Source: Welwitschia mirabilis
Lineage: Eukaryota; Gnetophyta; Gnetopsida; Welwitschiales
NCBI GenBank assembly: GCA_051453625.1
Contig: JBOZIK010000001.1
Coordinates: forward strand, 290,841,714 to 290,864,023
DNA: 22,310 nucleotides
Direction of reading: 5' to 3'
Shown here: positions 19,031-22,310 of the stretch, piece by piece
Layout: each line of letters opens with the position of its first letter
Numbering within the stretch: position 1 is the first letter of the stretch
Program-made: the position numbers and the translations under genes
The notes under the pieces: generated by a model
Database searches by the model: none
The model's input: the letters and a program-made list of their open reading frames with translations, nothing else
Told to the model about the DNA's origin: nothing

Positions 19031-21232
19031 GATAGCATAGTCTTTTAAGGATAAGTACTTCTAGACTTATGCTCTAGTTTTTCTATGGAGGAACTTCTAG
19101 TTTTTGGTTATGATTTCAATTATTTACTACATCAAAAAATACTATGAATTACCACTGTAAAAGGAGTAATTTTTATGTGCAAAATCTTACTGTGAAACCC
19201 TAAAGTGATAAAACCATAAGACTAGTTTTTCGTATAAAAAGGGTTAAGCACTTCATTTTTAAGAATTTTTTGATGACGAAAGTAATCATTATTGAAGGAA
19301 GAACTCTTCTATCATGTCTTTTTAATTTATCCCTTGGGGAATGGATTAGTCTTGAGCGTAACTTGATGTTTATTTTTCAAGCCTAAGATTCTTTCATTGA
19401 TGGACTGCATAGTTCCTTTTTAATAATAAGGATACTAGTTTTCATCTATTAATTTTAAGTTATTATGTAGTTCATACTTTTAATACTTAATAAGAAGCTA
19501 CAATGTTGCCAAGTTATTTATATTTTTAAGTGAATCCTTTTTGTTTACATTTATGTTTCATAGTTTAATTTTGTTTGTGGGTTCTTAAGATTTAGTTCCT
19601 ACTTATCATACTCATGAACAGGATATGACAAATAGGAGTAATGAAAGCATCTCACCACTACTCATTTGGTATATGAGATAATATCACTACAATTGATACC
19701 ACAATGAACTTGGCATATTTAGGATCTAAGGTGGAACTTATGATTTGTATTTGAATGAAATATTTTTCTTTGTTAAAACATTAATGCTAGTTCTTGAGTA
19801 TTATGTTCATTTCCAGCTCTTACTCATTAAAACTCTTCATTATTATTCTTGATTTAACCTTTACTTGAATATTTTTACAAGTTTATAAGTGTGTTACTTT
19901 ACCATTTTCTACAACAATTATTCTTAAGGATATAATAACATTAGATTATTTATATGATGAAAGACCTAGTTTTTATTTGTAAAATCTAGCCTTAAATAGC
20001 TTTTGACATCATTTTTAGGGATAATGATATGATAGATTTAGTAAGAAATACATAGATTTTTCTTTTCTTGCATCTTAGATTATAGTGTTTTTGTTTTCTA
20101 CATTTTCTAGTGGTTGTTACTAGTCTTGCTCTAGTGATACTTGAACTGGTGTAGATTTTATTACATTTTGATGTCTGCATGTTTTTTTTTTATACTACAT
20201 AGTGGTTGGTATTAGTCCTTTGCAATGATACCTAAACTAGTCTTGTTTTCTAGTTTTTCTAGTTTTTGTTAGACTTTCTTAGCTAAAATCTTATTAAAAT
20301 ATTGATTGTTTTGTGATAGAGCTAACTACTTTATCTAGGTTTTACTACTTTTTTTTTCTTGAATTAAGGAAGAAGAAATAGAAATTGAAAACAATTGAAG
20401 GAACTTGAGAATGTTCAAAATAGATAAGAACTCTATTTTCTCCTTTTCTTTTCCACATTTTGAATATACAATATTTTATTTTTAGTTATGTATGCATTAG
20501 ATTAGTTTTTAAATTTCTATTTGATTTTCTAAAGCACTAGACTTTTTGAGGTTTTCATGGGTTTTTGTTTTAATTCAAGGTATGCCATTTTAGTTTGTAA
20601 AGTTTATCTTCTGCTATTAATTACATAAACCGTTTTTCTTGATCTTTCTTTTTTGGAGTCATTTCTTTCAAAACAACTAGTGCTATAAGCCTTTTTAAGA
20701 AAATCACTTCCAAAATTTACAAACACCTTCTCTTGAACCCTTTAAACTCTATTGAATATCAGACTCCTCCTGAAACCTTAAATATTAGTGGACTTTATAG
20801 AACATCTTCTAAACTTCAAATGGACCCTAATGTTAGATGTACACCTTTTTATTAGAATTGTAAAAATTCATATATTTTTGCTAATTACCTTTAACCTAAA
20901 TAAACTATAGGAGATTATATTTAATCTAAGAGAATTTTAAGGAATTATCCTTAATCATAATACTTAAATATACCTGCATGATTGTTCAAACTCATAATGC
21001 TTCTAGACCAAACTTTTAACTTATTACTATTTAACCTTCATCACACTTCCATGGTTTATAGTTTGGGGATACTTATTCTTACTAAGAGAATTATGAATCT
21101 ATACATTTTAATCCCTATTTTCCATTTTATCATAAATGTCCTTCATATTCGTTATCTTTTCACCAATACCTTTCTCCTTGTAATAATCATTTTCCTACCT
21201 TAAATTACTAAGAGGATACCTTATAAAGATTT
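19031..21232. other. AT-rich stretch, no recognisable gene
   Basis: Nothing diagnostic was found apart from a two-copy repeat (20108-20241) and poly-T runs. By position it could hold the end of the Athila integrase, its 3' untranslated region and an LTR, but I could not place LTR ends, a polypurine tract or a second copy. Short open frames (19992-20180 on the minus strand, 20982-21203 on the plus) show no motifs. Confidence 0.4.
20108..20241 (+). repeat. Two-copy direct repeat, about 92-bp period
   Basis: TAGTGGTTGTTACTAGTC followed by TGATACTTGAACTGGT (from 20108) recurs as TAGTGGTTGGTATTAGTC and TGATACCTAAACTAGT (from 20200). The copies are separated by T-rich sequence. Such short tandem blocks often lie in the 3' untranslated part of plant gypsy elements; here it is only an observation. 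Confidence 0.6.
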
Positions 21233-22090
21233 TTGAAAAGCATAGCTAAAATTATTACTACCACTTTCTTCTTTTCTATACTTGACCAATGTGAGTTAGA
21301 GGATACATTTACAGAATATACCCAAGTCATATCCTCTAGAGATGAAAAAGAAACTAGTGAGGATCTAAAGTATGAACAACCATATGAGGAAAGGTTACCT
21401 ATCCAACTTTATGGGGTAGAATATGTTGAAAGATAAATCATATAAGTCCCATAATATGAAGAACCCTTACCTTCTTAAAATTTCTACAAGCAGGATCTCT
21501 TCGGCTCATTTTTTTTTCATGAGTAACCACACGAGGAGGAATCTCCTAATAATCTTTCTAAGGAGGAGGAAGTTGAAGTAAAACTCACATGAATTCCATC
21601 ACATAATGCATTCTTATCTTCTTCTCAAGGTTTTCATGAGCAAAATGTTTTCACCTCATCATTTTTTTTAAGCATGGTTCAAGCCTTAATGTAGAAGACA
21701 AACCTTTCTTTAAATCACATCCACTTTCAAATGACCTTATACACACCTCTCTTGATAAAAACTCATTTTATCCAGTGCTTGATAATTCACCTTTATCTTT
21801 ATCTTAAAATGATGTCTTACATGATTTTTTGAAAAACCATAAGAAAGCAAAAGAATTGACTCTTTTAAACCTTGCATACATAGATTCTAGTACCTGCATG
21901 AATGGTGTGCTCTCTAATTTCATAAACTTATGTGTGAAAATCTTCATAAATAATCTTTTAGTTTAGGATACCTACTCTAGTTATAGCCATTAAACTCTTA
22001 ATCCACATAGCCTTCACCATTCTAAGCTTGTTTTCATATATTACAGAGGAAAATCCTATCACGAGGGAATCTTAGTTTAATTACATAGTT
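21233..22090 (+). pseudogene. Unrecognised decayed coding-like region
   Basis: A + frame from 21233 to a TAA at 21434 encodes a short acidic peptide with ELEDTFTEYTQ, DEKETSEDLKYE and LPIQLYGVEYVER. Further on, from about 21676 to 22090, another + frame is open apart from a few TAA/TAG codons and has believable composition: DKPFFKSHPLSNDLIHTSL, VLHDFLKNHKKAKELTLLNL and DSSTCMNGVLSNFINL. The two may be parts of one old protein separated by frameshifts. I recognise no family. It might be an Athila env-like or gag relic, another transposon's protein, or a host pseudogene. Codon order and the scarcity of stops over about 140 codons in very AT-rich DNA are the only support. Confidence 0.35.
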
Positions 22091-22310
22091 CTAGCATAGA
22101 TTTGTTTACATGTAGATTAACATTAAAACCATTGTTACTTACTCGTGTCTTTCTCTTAAAACCACCAAAAGATTATCACTTATATAATCATTGTCTTAAA
22201 TCCTTTCACATAGGTAACCCTAAGTTTGACCCAGTTGCGATGCCAATTTGTAGGAATTTGATGGTGTAATTGGAGTACTTTTGCAGGACATTTATATAGG
22301 TTTAGATGCA
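22091..22310. other. Window end, nothing assigned
   Basis: Weak continuation of the preceding + frame may exist (KPPKDYHLYNHCL near 22165-22200), but no boundary or motif can be supported. Confidence 0.3.

Noticed and set aside
1-22310. tRNA, rRNA, CRISPR, bacterial operons, riboswitches
   Set aside because: I scanned for these by eye and saw none; the content and composition are those of plant repeat DNA.

Overview
The window looks like AT-rich, repeat-dense plant nuclear heterochromatin. Every recognisable coding trace belongs to an LTR retrotransposon of a plant type, all are broken by stops and frameshifts, and no intact host gene, rRNA, tRNA or CRISPR array is visible. The species cannot be named from the sequence. 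Five N runs (672-774, 5301-5490, 10961-11073, 11932-12031, 16931-16940) hide parts of it.

Layout. (1) Bases 1-1784 are the 3' end of a Ty1/copia element on the + strand, of the SIRE/Maximus sort: a purine-rich untranslated tail with repeated AAAGGGGA-type tracts, then one LTR starting TGTTAG with a TATA box, GGTCGACCGAA-like motifs and a 34-bp tandem repeat. (2) From about 2100 a Ty3/gypsy element of Athila type runs on the + strand: gag end, protease, then reverse transcriptase and the start of RNase H, up to base 4791. A foreign, less AT-rich block of about 430 bp sits between its protease and RT (2982-3437). (3) At 4791/4792 the Athila copy is cut by a second Ty3/gypsy element on the minus strand, 4792-18194, with two LTRs of just under 1 kb and an exact 5-bp target-site duplication, ACTAT. 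(4) Immediately after the second ACTAT, at 18195, the RNase H frame of the Athila copy resumes and runs into its integrase, fading at about 19030. (5) Bases 19031-22310 are AT-rich, with a two-copy repeat near 20108 and a decayed, unrecognised coding-like stretch at 21233-22090.

The inner element reads from right to left: 5' LTR (17203-18194), primer-binding site, gag, protease, RT, RNase H, integrase (to about 12100), then about 6.3 kb that is not standard gag-pol, then the 3' LTR (4792-5749). That extra stretch holds an unassigned 3 kb section, a degenerate minisatellite (9372-9775), and a long decayed sense-strand ORF (about 8470 to 5810). The ORF has a region resembling the plant 'putative plant transposon protein' family, a Pro/Ser linker, a coiled coil and a basic tail. 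A gypsy element with an additional sense ORF between pol and the 3' LTR is the most interesting item here.

All elements are dead: both RT active sites have lost the paired aspartates, and the inner protease has lost its catalytic Asp. Many in-frame stops lie at expected Trp, Gln or Arg codons, as expected from long cytosine methylation and deamination. The inner LTRs differ by roughly 15% in a hand-counted stretch, so the insertion is old and the Athila host copy is older still.
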